Of a DNA stretch of 64,000 nucleotides, positions 26,738 to 35,501 are shown in pieces (the first letter of the stretch is position 1; each line of letters opens with the position of its first letter). The stretch is taken from the NCBI GenBank assembly GCA_016870215.1, contig VGCD01000006.1, forward strand, positions 1 through 64,000. Reading direction: 5' to 3'. The stretch comes from Actinomycetota bacterium. GTDB taxonomy: Bacteria; Actinomycetota; Acidimicrobiia; Acidimicrobiales; Ilumatobacteraceae. The notes below the pieces were generated by a model. That model was not told the origin of the DNA and searched no databases. It was given only the letters and a program-made list of their open reading frames with translations. A program made the position numbers and the translations under genes.

Positions 26738-28174
26738 TTACGGAGCAGTGCTGATTGTGCGGCGGGTCCACATCGCCGCAGCGAGGGTCAACAACAACAA
26801 GCAGATGAGCGGTGCATTGCCCGTGTAGGAGTACACGGTGCGACCTTCGCGAAGTTGAACTGTCGCGACGACGGTCTTTGCTTCCGAGATGCCCGTGCGT
26901 TGCAGCACATCCCCGCGGTCTGTGATGTGAGCCGAGAAGCCGGTTGGCGACACTTGAACGAGTTGGCGTCCTTGTTCTCGTGCACGCAGGCGCGACGATG
27001 CAACTTGTTGTGTTTGCAGGATTGTTCCGGTGTAACTGGATCCATTGGTGGGATTGATGATGAACGTGGCACCACGTTCGACACCCTCGTCGACGCGACC
27101 CCCGAAGAACACCTCCCACGAGATCGCCACACTCGCGCGCACTCCACCAATAGAAAGAACGGCAGGACCTCTGCCAGCGACAGCATCACGTGGCACAAGG
27201 TTCGTCGAGTCCGACAATGCGCTCAACACACTTCTGAATGGCATATATTCACCGAAAGGAACACGCCGAACTTTGTCGTAGCGATCCTCAATTGCGCCAT
27301 CAGCAGTGATAACAAGCTGTGCATTGGTGGAGCCATTTTCACCAATGTCTTCGGTAACACCAACGACGAGCGGAACCGCAAGTCGTTTCGCTTCAGTAGC
27401 GAGTTCGTCGAACTCAGGTGAGCTCTCGAAGTCATCGACGTTGATGACATTCTCAGGCCAGATGACTGCATCAATGTTCTGGTTGTTCGTCAAACTGCGA
27501 GTGAGTTTCATGTGACGGTCGAACACCACCCGTGGGTCTGTGTCAACTGCGTGCGTGCCTTGCTCGCCACCTCCCTGAATCAATGCGACCGTGTATTCAT
27601 CGGCGGAATCACTCGTCAAGTCGACATTTGACGCGAGCACGAGCACAAGGACGACGACAAGTGCTCGTCTCAAGCGATGCTGTCCGAGCATCAACCAGAA
27701 AGTGCTGACGGTCAACAAGATGACCCCGCCCCAAGGTGCAAGTGCTGCAAGTGGAGATGATGCATTGGCTATGCCAAGAGTTGCAAGTGGCACTCCTCCG
27801 AAGGGAAATGACATGCGCAAGGTCTCGGCAAGTGTGTGTGTGACTGCGAAGAGCAGCGGTGTCTGGTGATTACTTCGTCGAGACAGTGTTCCGGCAAGCA
27901 ACGCCGCACACCCGTGGAATGCTGCAAACAATGCAACAGCAATGACATATCCGGGTGCGGTGAGAAACCACATCCAGGCCATTGCCGGCAAGAACCATCC
28001 GACGCCGAAGAGCCAACCAGAAAAGAAGTCTTTCCTTGGCGACGATTCGTTGCTCAACACCGTTGTTCCGTAGAGGGCGACACCAGCGAGAGCAAGAGGC
28101 CACCAACCCCATGGCGGCATCGCAGCAGCAACAAGTAGTCCTGCGACAAGTGAGCGTGGAATACGAGCAATCAC
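26738..28174 (-). CDS. lnt: Apolipoprotein N-acyltransferase-like protein with Ser for the catalytic Cys
   Basis: Lnt adds the third acyl chain to lipoproteins at the membrane. The 478-residue protein has an N-terminal membrane domain (about six helices, including PPWGWWPLALAG), an outer nitrilase-like domain and a final C-terminal helix. The glutamate is in VIWPENV and the lysine in YDKVRRVPFGEY. The third member of the triad, expected in an ICYE-type motif, reads ISWE, with Ser352 in place of Cys; the codon is TCG, two changes from any Cys codon. The GTG at 28174 overlaps the truncated sortase stop by 4 nt. Upstream frame extension is sortase sequence in another frame. Either a divergent enzyme or an inactive one. 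Confidence 0.82.
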   Translation of the reverse strand: MIARIPRSLVAGLLVAAAMPPWGWWPLALAGVALYGTTVLSNESSPRKDFFSGWLFGVGWFLPAMAWMWFLTAPGYVIAVALFAAFHGCAALLAGTLSRRSNHQTPLLFAVTHTLAETLRMSFPFGGVPLATLGIANASSPLAALAPWGGVILLTVSTFWLMLGQHRLRRALVVVLVLVLASNVDLTSDSADEYTVALIQGGGEQGTHAVDTDPRVVFDRHMKLTRSLTNNQNIDAVIWPENVINVDDFESSPEFDELATEAKRLAVPLVVGVTEDIGENGSTNAQLVITADGAIEDRYDKVRRVPFGEYMPFRSVLSALSDSTNLVPRDAVAGRGPAVLSIGGVRASVAISWEVFFGGRVDEGVERGATFIINPTNGSSYTGTILQTQQVASSRLRAREQGRQLVQVSPTGFSAHITDRGDVLQRTGISEAKTVVATVQLREGRTVYSYTGNAPLICLLLLTLAAAMWTRRTISTAP

Positions 28175-28554
28175 GGTCTGAGCGCTGCGTGCACGATGAT
28201 CGAATCGCTGACGCGAAGCTTGTCGATGTTTCGGAATGGTTTGTGTCCACTCGTGCGATGTCCACCAACCACGAAGTTTCCACGTTGACCCGCAAGTGGA
28301 CTGGTCGGCCACAATCCGACGCCTCGGTCGTACACATCCATCGTCGTTCCAGGGACCACCTTCTCGGTGATGCCAAGTGACGGAATGACAAGTCGGGCAA
28401 CTTCGACATATTTCGATGGTTTGACAACTTTTCCGCTAGTTGATGAGTCACTCATTGGTGATGGTGATGCCATCGCAGAGACCGGAGCAAGGGTCAACGC
28501 AATGATCGACGCAATGATCGACCCCATGGTGATGCGCGCGGACAGTCTGTTCAT
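28171..28554 (-). pseudogene. Truncated class E/F-like sortase (N-terminal half only)
   Basis: This 127-residue product has a signal-like N-terminus (about residues 8-29) and then the first half of a sortase domain: RLVIPSLGI near 55, the LAGQRGNFVVGGHRT segment with catalytic His99, and the HKPFRNIDKLRVSD loop. It ends shortly after, so the strands carrying the catalytic TLxTC cysteine and the arginine are missing. No continuation is visible in other frames. The stop overlaps the lnt start by 4 nt (GTGA), so the join is either an old deletion or a functional short protein. As a transpeptidase it cannot work. It is co-oriented with hemG, 21 nt downstream. Confidence 0.68.
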
Positions 28555-28575
28555 GACGTCCTCAGTCTGTCATCG

Positions 28576-29976
28576 TCAGGTGCGTGTTGACCCGACATGC
28601 TCAAGCGCTGCATTGGCTGCTGCGCGAGCCTGTTGCACGCATGCTGGAATACCGATACCTCGATAACTCGCTCCGGCTAGAAACACGCCGCGGGCTGCCG
28701 ATGCCAGGGCCTGTTCTGCCCGAACGAGTGATGCGAAGTGATGTGGGCGGTATTGAGGAAATGATTCAGGCCAGCGCGAGATGCGACACATCAGCGGCTC
28801 AAGGTCGACACCCAGATGGTGTTTCAGATCAGCGAGCATGAGATTCACGAGTGTCTGGTCGTCGTGATGCATCACGTCGAGGCCATCACGACCAAGTGAT
28901 ACGCGAAGAATGATGGAGTCGTCGCTTGGTACCCAGTGCGCCCACTTGTTGCTGCCGAACGATGCGGCAGTCACCCAACGCTGATCGGGTTTCGGTACGA
29001 GGTACCCACTGCCGTTCAGAGACGATTTCCACTGGCTCTTTGGAACTTGAACGGTGATCAAGGCGACGGAGGCATGCACGCGAGTCGAGAGGTAGTCGGC
29101 CACTTCTTTGTCGAGCGACCGCACGATGTCAGCAGTGTGTCGTGCAGGAGTTGCCAACACCACTGCGTGAGCGTCGACCTGAGAGTGACCAGTCTCATCA
29201 ACGTATGCGACGCTGTATCGACCGGCATCACCACGTGTGACCGATGTGACGCGTGCACCAGTGCGGATGTGTCCTCCGAATGACTCGACGCGCTCGCGTA
29301 CAGCGGATGTGAGTGCTCCCATGCCACGAAGTGGGGCAGCAAACACAGGACCTGTTGCAGTTGCTGCCGAGCGCGTCTTTCGCGCAGCAAGCAACATGCT
29401 TCGTTCGGAGGCAAGCGCAGCCACTTGGGGAACCGCCTCGAGGCTGAAGTTGTCGGTGTCAGCGGCGTAGATGCTTCCGATGAGTGGGTCGACCAGTCGT
29501 TCGTTCACCTGGCGACCGAATCGCGCGCGTACAGCAGCGCCAAGACAGTCATGGTCTGTCTTGTGACGCGGGAGAACGACGTCAAGTGCAGCACGAAGCT
29601 TTGCTGAAGGGGAGAGCAGCGAACCAAGGGCAACTGATGACATTCCTGCTGGCACACCCAACACCATTGCTGGCGGAATCGGGTGTAGTCGTTCGTGCCA
29701 TACAGCGGCATGTGCAGATGTCGGCGAAGTAAGGGCAGTGGCAATGCCCACGTCGCGCGCAAGGTCGTGGGCGAAGGGGACTCGCATGAGAAAACTGTCT
29801 GCACCCTCATCAACGGCGTCGAGACCAGCAAACGGAGATGTTCGAATGAGCCCGCCTGTCGATGACGACGCTTCGAAGAGGCTCACCGAGATGTTCTCGT
29901 TCGCATTGACGAGAATGGAGAATGCGGTGGCAAGTCCGGTGATACCGCCGCCGACGACCACGACGTGGTGGTTCAC
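28576..29976 (-). CDS. hemG: Protoporphyrinogen/coproporphyrinogen III oxidase (HemY/HemG type)
   Basis: This 466-residue FAD-dependent oxidase carries out the six-electron oxidation of a porphyrinogen in haem synthesis. The FAD site is at the N-terminus (VVVVGGGITGLATAF), followed by GGLIRTS and the DEGADSFL segment. The C-terminal FAD contact is VFLAGASYRGIGIPACVQQAR. In Gram-positive lineages this enzyme usually acts on coproporphyrinogen III (CgoX); which substrate applies here cannot be decided without the rest of the pathway. It overlaps hemH by 4 nt in the hemE-hemH-hemG unit. Confidence 0.92.
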   Translation of the reverse strand: MNHHVVVVGGGITGLATAFSILVNANENISVSLFEASSSTGGLIRTSPFAGLDAVDEGADSFLMRVPFAHDLARDVGIATALTSPTSAHAAVWHERLHPIPPAMVLGVPAGMSSVALGSLLSPSAKLRAALDVVLPRHKTDHDCLGAAVRARFGRQVNERLVDPLIGSIYAADTDNFSLEAVPQVAALASERSMLLAARKTRSAATATGPVFAAPLRGMGALTSAVRERVESFGGHIRTGARVTSVTRGDAGRYSVAYVDETGHSQVDAHAVVLATPARHTADIVRSLDKEVADYLSTRVHASVALITVQVPKSQWKSSLNGSGYLVPKPDQRWVTAASFGSNKWAHWVPSDDSIILRVSLGRDGLDVMHHDDQTLVNLMLADLKHHLGVDLEPLMCRISRWPESFPQYRPHHFASLVRAEQALASAARGVFLAGASYRGIGIPACVQQARAAANAALEHVGSTRT

Positions 29977-30899
29977 GACACAGACACCACTCGTGCCGCA
30001 AGTGCGCTCATGACGGCGCTGTCGTCATTGACGCAAGCAGTGCGCGCGAAAGCTAGTCCGCGCTCAGATGCATGATGTTGTGCCTCAATGTCGAGGTCAT
30101 AGAGAACTTCCAAGTGGTCAGCGACGAATCCGCAGGCACACACGAGTACACCGTCGACTTTCTCTGGGTCTTCCGTCGCTGTGAGTTCATCGATGACGGT
30201 GAGAATGTCGGGGCCGATCCAGGGTTCTGGCGTGCGGCCGGCGGACTGCCAAGCAATCGACCATTGCGACGGCTGCATGAGACCAACTGCGGTTGCGACG
30301 GCCTCGGCGGTTGCGCGCAGTTCGTGAGGATACGGATCGCCTCCGTCAATGATTCGTTGCGGCAGTGAGTGTGCGGTGAACAGCACTTTCGTGTGTGCCG
30401 GAAGACCCGCCAACTTTGTGCGCATGTCATCGGCGAGAAAGTCGATGAATGCCGGCTCGATAGCCCACGATTCGACACCTACGACATCGATTCCGTGTGG
30501 CGCAGCGGCCTCACGCGTGCGACCAAGATATTGACCAATCGAATAAGAAGAAAAGTGAGGTGCAAGCACGACCCCGACAATGCGAGTGAAACCCTGCGCA
30601 GCGATTTCTTCGACCGACTCTTCAATGAAAGGTGTCGCATGCTTTAGACCCAAGAACACGGTGTATGTGCCAGGTTCGATTGCGTCAAGCGCGCTTTGAA
30701 GGCCCGTCTGCTGTGCCTCAGTCAGTTGCTTCAGTGGTGAGAGCCCTCCGATGGCGTCGTATCGCGCGGTCAATTCGGCAAGCAACTCTGGTGTCGGCGG
30801 ACGTCCACGCCGGATGTCGGTGTAGTAGGGCAGGATTTCTTCTTTGGTACGCGGCGTGCCATACGCCATGAGAAGCACCGCGATGCGCTGTGATGTCAT
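29973..30899 (-). CDS. hemH: Ferrochelatase
   Basis: Ferrochelatase inserts Fe2+ into a porphyrin. The 308-residue protein shows LLMAYGTPRTKEEI at the start, GLKHATPFIEES in the middle, the catalytic histidine in FTAHSLPQR, and the acidic metal-path helix with Glu in GFVADHLEVLYDLD. It has few C-terminal cysteines, so a [2Fe-2S] cluster is uncertain. In actinobacteria the enzyme often uses coproporphyrin III (CpfC). It overlaps hemE and hemG by 4 nt on each side, and gene order E-H-G makes a compact haem operon. Confidence 0.94.
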   Translation of the reverse strand: MTSQRIAVLLMAYGTPRTKEEILPYYTDIRRGRPPTPELLAELTARYDAIGGLSPLKQLTEAQQTGLQSALDAIEPGTYTVFLGLKHATPFIEESVEEIAAQGFTRIVGVVLAPHFSSYSIGQYLGRTREAAAPHGIDVVGVESWAIEPAFIDFLADDMRTKLAGLPAHTKVLFTAHSLPQRIIDGGDPYPHELRATAEAVATAVGLMQPSQWSIAWQSAGRTPEPWIGPDILTVIDELTATEDPEKVDGVLVCACGFVADHLEVLYDLDIEAQHHASERGLAFARTACVNDDSAVMSALAARVVSVS

Positions 30900-31921
30900 G
30901 AAGCGGTCCTTTCGTGCACGAGATTCACGACCTCAGTGAGTATCCCAGGGTCGGTGTCGGGTTGCACACCGTGCCCCAGATTGAAGATGTGACCTGCATG
31001 ACCTGCGTTGTCGGCGAGAACTTGTTCGGCGCCAGCAATGGCGACATCAGAACTAGCGAGCACGAGTGCGGGGTCGAGGTTGCCTTGCACGACAATGTTT
31101 GTGCCAAGACGTTGGCGAGCCTGAGAGATGCTCGTTCTCCAGTCGAGCCCGATGACTTTGTTGCCCACTGAGTTCATCGATTCCAGTAAATGATCGCAGC
31201 CGATTCCGAAGTGGATTCCGGGTGCATGTGGGTGTGCATCTGCGATGGCACTGAACAGGCGAGTGCTGTGGGGGCGCACGAAGCGGTCGTAGTCGCTACG
31301 TGACAGCGCTCCGGCCCAGGAGTCGAACACTTGGAAAGCTTGAGCACCAGCTGACAGTTGTGCAGAGATGAAAACAGAGGCGTGCTGAGTGAGTCGTTCC
31401 ATGACTTCATGCCACAAGACTTCGTCAGTGTGCATCAGCGCTTTTGTGTGTTGGTACGTGCGACTCGGACGACCCTCAATGAGATACGACGCGACCGTAA
31501 ATGGCGCACCAGCAAATGCAAGAAGTGGCACCGGCAGTTCCTTCACGAGCAACTCCACAGTGCGCACGACGTAGTCGATGTCTGCCACTTCAAGTTCGCG
31601 TAACCGCGTGAGATCTGTTCGTGACCGAAGTGGGCGCTCGGCGACCGGACCTGTTCCGGGGGCCACATCGATTCCGAACCCGACGGCATGCGGTGGCACA
31701 ACGATGTCGCTGTACAAGACCGCTGCATCGACTCCGTAACGACGAACCGGTTGAAGTGTGATCTCAGCGGCAAGGTCGGGTTTCTTTATTGCCTCGAGAA
31801 TGCTTCCTTCCCCGCGAATGGCGCGGTACTCGGGCAAACTGCGACCGGCCTGCCGCATGAACCACACTGGTGTGTGCACACTTCGCTGACCCTTTGTGGC
31901 AGCAAGGAATGACTGGTTCAT
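30896..31921 (-). CDS. hemE: Uroporphyrinogen decarboxylase
   Basis: HemE removes four carboxyl groups from uroporphyrinogen III to give coproporphyrinogen III. The N-terminal motif TPVWFMRQAGRSLPEYR and the segment AVLYSDIVVPPHAVG are diagnostic. FAGAPFTVASYLIEGRPS, FDSWAGALS and the C-terminal FNLGHGVQPDTDP complete the barrel. I chose ATG 31921 (341 residues); the frame opens further upstream but those residues lack similarity and reach toward the ABC permease gene, 19 nt away. It opens the hemE-hemH-hemG run. Confidence 0.95.
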   Translation of the reverse strand: MNQSFLAATKGQRSVHTPVWFMRQAGRSLPEYRAIRGEGSILEAIKKPDLAAEITLQPVRRYGVDAAVLYSDIVVPPHAVGFGIDVAPGTGPVAERPLRSRTDLTRLRELEVADIDYVVRTVELLVKELPVPLLAFAGAPFTVASYLIEGRPSRTYQHTKALMHTDEVLWHEVMERLTQHASVFISAQLSAGAQAFQVFDSWAGALSRSDYDRFVRPHSTRLFSAIADAHPHAPGIHFGIGCDHLLESMNSVGNKVIGLDWRTSISQARQRLGTNIVVQGNLDPALVLASSDVAIAGAEQVLADNAGHAGHIFNLGHGVQPDTDPGILTEVVNLVHERTAS

Positions 31922-31940
31922 CACAGTGTCTCGAACTTGG

Positions 31941-32741
31941 TCACTTGCGACGAACGCGACCACGAAGTGCTGTGAAGGCGAGCGTGAACGACACCATCGC
32001 CACGATGCCAGATGAGAGGAAGGCCTGCAGAATCGCGGTGCTGTCCCAGCCTTGCAAGATGAGAGTGCGCATACCCTCTAGCAAATATGTAGTCGGGTTG
32101 AAATTGGCTGCGACCGACAACCAACCGGTGAGTTGATCTTTCGGCACATACGCGGTGGTGAGAAAAGCAAATGGAAAGAACAAGAGGAAGGCGTTGTTCA
32201 CTGCCGTCGGGTTGCCCGTGCGAAGCGCGATGGCGTACGGAAACCCGGTGAATGCGATTCCCCAAGCTGCGCCGATGAGTATGAATACAAGCATTCCGAG
32301 GATTCCGGTTTCGAAACCGACACCGATGATGAATCCCAAGATGAGCACGGGGATGGTCATCACGATGACAACGGCGAGGTCAGCGATCATGAGCCCGATC
32401 AGCAAGGTGGTTCTGCTGACTGGCGTGAGGAGCAGTCTGTCGAAATAGCCGTCTTGTACGTCGACCACGAGCGAGCCTGCGCGCGAAATTCCGGTGACTG
32501 CGAAGATGACGGACACTGGTAGTTGGAAACCCTTGAAGTCAAAACCTGGTGGCAGGTTTCCTTCAACGAAGCTTTGCAAGCTGCCGATATTGACGATGAG
32601 AAAGAACAGCGGCACTGCCATGCCAGGGATGATGGCCTCAAGGTCGCGCGATGCAAGTCGAAGTGCGCGCAAAGCAACCGACGTGAGGTCACTCCAGAAA
32701 CCCGCGTGGCGAGGCGTGATGCGGTCAGTACGTGTGTTCAT
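31941..32741 (-). CDS. ABC-2 type transporter permease
   Basis: This 266-residue protein has about six transmembrane segments and the ABC-2 family pattern: DVQDGYFDRLLLTPVSR after the second helix, and a conserved loop TAYVPKDQLTGWLSVAANFNPTTYL before the last helices. It is the membrane half of a drug- or lipid-exporter of the DrrB kind. It overlaps its ATPase partner by 4 nt and lies 19 nt before hemE. Substrate is unknown; the haem-operon neighbour allows a link to haem or porphyrin export, which is speculative. Confidence 0.88.
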   Translation of the reverse strand: MNTRTDRITPRHAGFWSDLTSVALRALRLASRDLEAIIPGMAVPLFFLIVNIGSLQSFVEGNLPPGFDFKGFQLPVSVIFAVTGISRAGSLVVDVQDGYFDRLLLTPVSRTTLLIGLMIADLAVVIVMTIPVLILGFIIGVGFETGILGMLVFILIGAAWGIAFTGFPYAIALRTGNPTAVNNAFLLFFPFAFLTTAYVPKDQLTGWLSVAANFNPTTYLLEGMRTLILQGWDSTAILQAFLSSGIVAMVSFTLAFTALRGRVRRK

Positions 32742-33712
32742 GCTGTGACCGCCTCTTCTTCATTTGCATCCATGCGCGAACCGGTGGTGTGAAGGAACAC
32801 GTCGTCGAGGGTTGGAGTACGCAAAGTGAGTTCGCTCACTTTGATGGAGTTGTTCGCCAATGTGACAGCAACTGGGCTGATTGCCGACGCTCCGTGGGCA
32901 GTGGCAATGACGAGTTGGTCTCCGGACACTTCGACAGAATCAAGATCAGAGAGCGCCGCGAGCACTTGCGCAGCACGGGAGCCGTCGCCACTACCAACCT
33001 TGGCGATGATGACATCGGCACCAATCGAACGCTTGAGCTCATCGGGAGTTCCTTCGGCAACGATTTTTCCGCGGGCGATGATGCCGACACGATCGGCAAG
33101 TTCGTCGGCTTCTTCCAGATATTGCGTCGTGAGAAAGATGGTGATGCCCAATTGCTCGTTGAGATACCGCACCTCTTCCCACACTGCTGCTCTGCTGGTG
33201 GGGTCGAGGCCAGTTGTTGGTTCGTCGAGGAACAACACCTCTGGTTGATGTACCAATGCAGCGGCAAGGTCAAGACGACGCTTCATACCACCCGAATATG
33301 TAGCGATTCGGTCGTCGATGGAGCCACCGATGTTGACCAATTGGAGAAGTTCGTCGACGCGACGAAGGCGAACGTCTTTTGGAAGGCCATACAAACGACC
33401 TTGCATGTCGAGAAGTTCTCGACCTGTCTGCTTCGGATCGAGAGCGGCATCTTGAAGCGCCACGCCGATACGAAGTCGCACATCGTCGGCTTCGGTGTCG
33501 ATATTGAAACCGGCAACGGATGCGGTTCCGTCGCTCGGGGAGAGGAGAGTGGTGAGCATGCGGACGGTTGTTGATTTGCCGGCGCCGTTCGGGCCAAGGA
33601 ACCCGAAGATCTCTCCGCTGGCGACTGTGATGTCGATACCCGCCACCGCTTCCTTGTCGCCAAATCGCCGAACGAGCCCTCGAGCCTCGATTGCCGATGC
33701 CGTCGTTGTCAT
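32738..33712 (-). CDS. ABC-2 exporter ATPase (DrrA-like)
   Basis: The 324-residue ATPase shows Walker A GPNGAGKST, Q-loop region VALQDAALD, signature YSGGMKRRLDLAAAL, Walker B VLFLDEPTTGLD and switch-like LTTQYLEEADELADRV. The C-terminal ~90 residues form the extension seen in daunorubicin-resistance (DrrA) family ATPases. It partners the ABC-2 permease it overlaps and lies 11 nt after the M48 protease gene on the minus strand. Confidence 0.92.
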   Translation of the reverse strand: MTTTASAIEARGLVRRFGDKEAVAGIDITVASGEIFGFLGPNGAGKSTTVRMLTTLLSPSDGTASVAGFNIDTEADDVRLRIGVALQDAALDPKQTGRELLDMQGRLYGLPKDVRLRRVDELLQLVNIGGSIDDRIATYSGGMKRRLDLAAALVHQPEVLFLDEPTTGLDPTSRAAVWEEVRYLNEQLGITIFLTTQYLEEADELADRVGIIARGKIVAEGTPDELKRSIGADVIIAKVGSGDGSRAAQVLAALSDLDSVEVSGDQLVIATAHGASAISPVAVTLANNSIKVSELTLRTPTLDDVFLHTTGSRMDANEEEAVTA

Positions 33713-33723
33713 GGTGAAAGACG

Positions 33724-34626
33724 CTATCGGCGCGAGTGCAGTTGCCTTTGGTACGCGTCGATTCGAGCCACCCTTGTGCGGGCCGGTGGGTGGGAGGTCA
33801 CCATGCGATCACGCCAATTTCGTGGTCGCTCATCGCGACCTTCTTCAATGACGCGGCGAAGTGCGCGCGATAGGTGTTTGCCAAATCCCAATTCGACTGC
33901 ATTGCGGTCGGCTCGAAATTCGGCTCCCTTTCCTGCAGCGTTACTGAGATACCGCGCGAGTGACAAGTCTGCAAGAAAGATCCAACTGACAATCGTCAGT
34001 GTTCCGGCCACTGTGCGGCCAAGAACGTCGAGAGACTTGACGCGCAATGAGTTCGCTGTGACATCAGCGATGTTCTGCAGCATGAACCCGAGTTGAGCGA
34101 ACATCACCACGGGAAGACTCAGCCATTGACTGACCGTGAGAGCAACAGTGTGCAATCCGAGATGGTGACTCAACTCATGTGCCAACACTCCGCATAGTTC
34201 ATCGTGGTCGAGTTCGTTGACTGCGTATGACGACACCACCATGAGGTGACCACCACAAGCAAAGGCGTTCACTTCATCACCATCTGCGATGGCAAGAATG
34301 AAACGGCTCGCGGGTACGTGACTGGCTTGAGCAACTATCAGCCATGCACGTTGCAGCCGATCTCTTTCATCGCGGTTCGGTACGCGGGCACCAAGAAGTC
34401 GCACCAGCACAAATTGTTGAACGGGTCGCACAAACAAAGCAGCCCCCAACAACAAAGCGATGAGAGCGAACACGAAGTATGAGAGTGCATGAAGTGGAGA
34501 AGTGATCCACCAAAGAAGCGCGATGGTGACGGCCCACGCAGGAAGCAATGCAAGGACTGGAGCGAGAGCGGTGATGGCCGACCCATCTGCATGACGCGAG
34601 CTTTGTGAAGATCGCGAACGTGCCAT
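33724..34626 (-). CDS. M48-family membrane metalloprotease (HtpX-like)
   Basis: This 300-residue protein has two N-terminal membrane helices (about residues 18-66), then a zinc protease domain with HELSHH (zinc-binding HExxH). Further hydrophobic segments flank FRADRNAVELG, the likely third ligand region. Family members degrade misfolded membrane proteins or process secreted ones. It is the first gene of the long minus-strand run ending at the toroid gene, and is divergent from the esterase gene at 34704, so a main promoter probably lies between 34626 and 34704. Confidence 0.88.
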   Translation of the reverse strand: MARSRSSQSSRHADGSAITALAPVLALLPAWAVTIALLWWITSPLHALSYFVFALIALLLGAALFVRPVQQFVLVRLLGARVPNRDERDRLQRAWLIVAQASHVPASRFILAIADGDEVNAFACGGHLMVVSSYAVNELDHDELCGVLAHELSHHLGLHTVALTVSQWLSLPVVMFAQLGFMLQNIADVTANSLRVKSLDVLGRTVAGTLTIVSWIFLADLSLARYLSNAAGKGAEFRADRNAVELGFGKHLSRALRRVIEEGRDERPRNWRDRMVTSHPPARTRVARIDAYQRQLHSRR

Positions 34627-34703
34627 GGGGGACTAGTCCACCAGTGCAACACGGGGATGTCAACGATGGAGACACCACCCAGATGGCGACCTATTGTTGT
34701 TCT

Positions 34704-35462
34704 ATGACCGCTCCCATCATTCCTGGCGCCGAACCCATGTCTCATGTCGGGTCAGGTGATGCCGGTGTTCTCGTGTTGCATGGCTTCACCGGAAATCCGG
34801 GAAGCATGCGAGGTCTCGCAGAAGCCTTCGCTGGGGCTGGTTTCCATGTGGAGATGCCTTTGTTGGCAGGTCATGGAACCGCCGTCGACGACATGATTCC
34901 CACCACGTGGGCAGATTGGACGGCCGATGTGGAACGGGCGTATCAGGCTCTCACTGCGCGTGCATCGCGCATTGTTGTCGCCGGCTTGTCGATGGGTGGA
35001 TCTCTGACGTTGTGGACCGCGAGCCAACACCCTGAGGTGCGCGGCATTGTGTGTGTGAACCCTGCTGCATTTCCTTTCGACGACACGATGGTTGGCGCCA
35101 TTCAAGGAATGATCGATGCAGGTACCGAGGTGATGGATGGCATCGGCAGTGACATCGCCGACCCCGACGTCACAGAGTTGGCGTACCCCGGTACGCCATT
35201 GCGGCCGTTGATGTCGTTCCAGCGTGACGGGTTGGGTCCGTTGGCAAAGACGTACTCGTCAACCGAAGTGCCTCTGTTGTTGTTCACGTCGACGCAAGAC
35301 CACGTCGTACCGCCACAACAAAGCGCCGACTTGTTCTCGATGTACAAAGGCCCCAAAGAACACGTGATGCTCGAACGTAGTTACCATGTCGCCACTCAAG
35401 ATTTTGACAAGCAGCAGATTTTTGACAAGTCCGTGGCATTTGCGCAGCGCATCACGTCGTGA
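34704..35462 (+). CDS. Alpha/beta hydrolase, carboxylesterase (Est30-like)
   Basis: This 252-residue soluble hydrolase shows the oxyanion loop VLVLHGFTGNPGSM, the nucleophile elbow GLSMGG, the acid in STQDHVVPP and the histidine in RSYHVAT. The layout matches the small bacterial carboxylesterases of the Est30/monoacylglycerol lipase type. Physiological substrate unknown. The ATG at 34704 is preferred because upstream codons overlap the divergent protease gene and have no similarity. It is 39 nt before lgt on the same strand. Confidence 0.88.
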   Translation: MTAPIIPGAEPMSHVGSGDAGVLVLHGFTGNPGSMRGLAEAFAGAGFHVEMPLLAGHGTAVDDMIPTTWADWTADVERAYQALTARASRIVVAGLSMGGSLTLWTASQHPEVRGIVCVNPAAFPFDDTMVGAIQGMIDAGTEVMDGIGSDIADPDVTELAYPGTPLRPLMSFQRDGLGPLAKTYSSTEVPLLLFTSTQDHVVPPQQSADLFSMYKGPKEHVMLERSYHVATQDFDKQQIFDKSVAFAQRITS

Positions 35463-35501
35463 TGCATCGACATCTATCCCTTGCATCTTGATGACATCAT
35501 C

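Noticed and set aside
27870-28451. Minus-strand frame over hemG-lnt interval as missing sortase C-terminus
   Set aside because: Its Cys-rich translation has no TLxTC sortase motif and it overlaps lnt in another frame.
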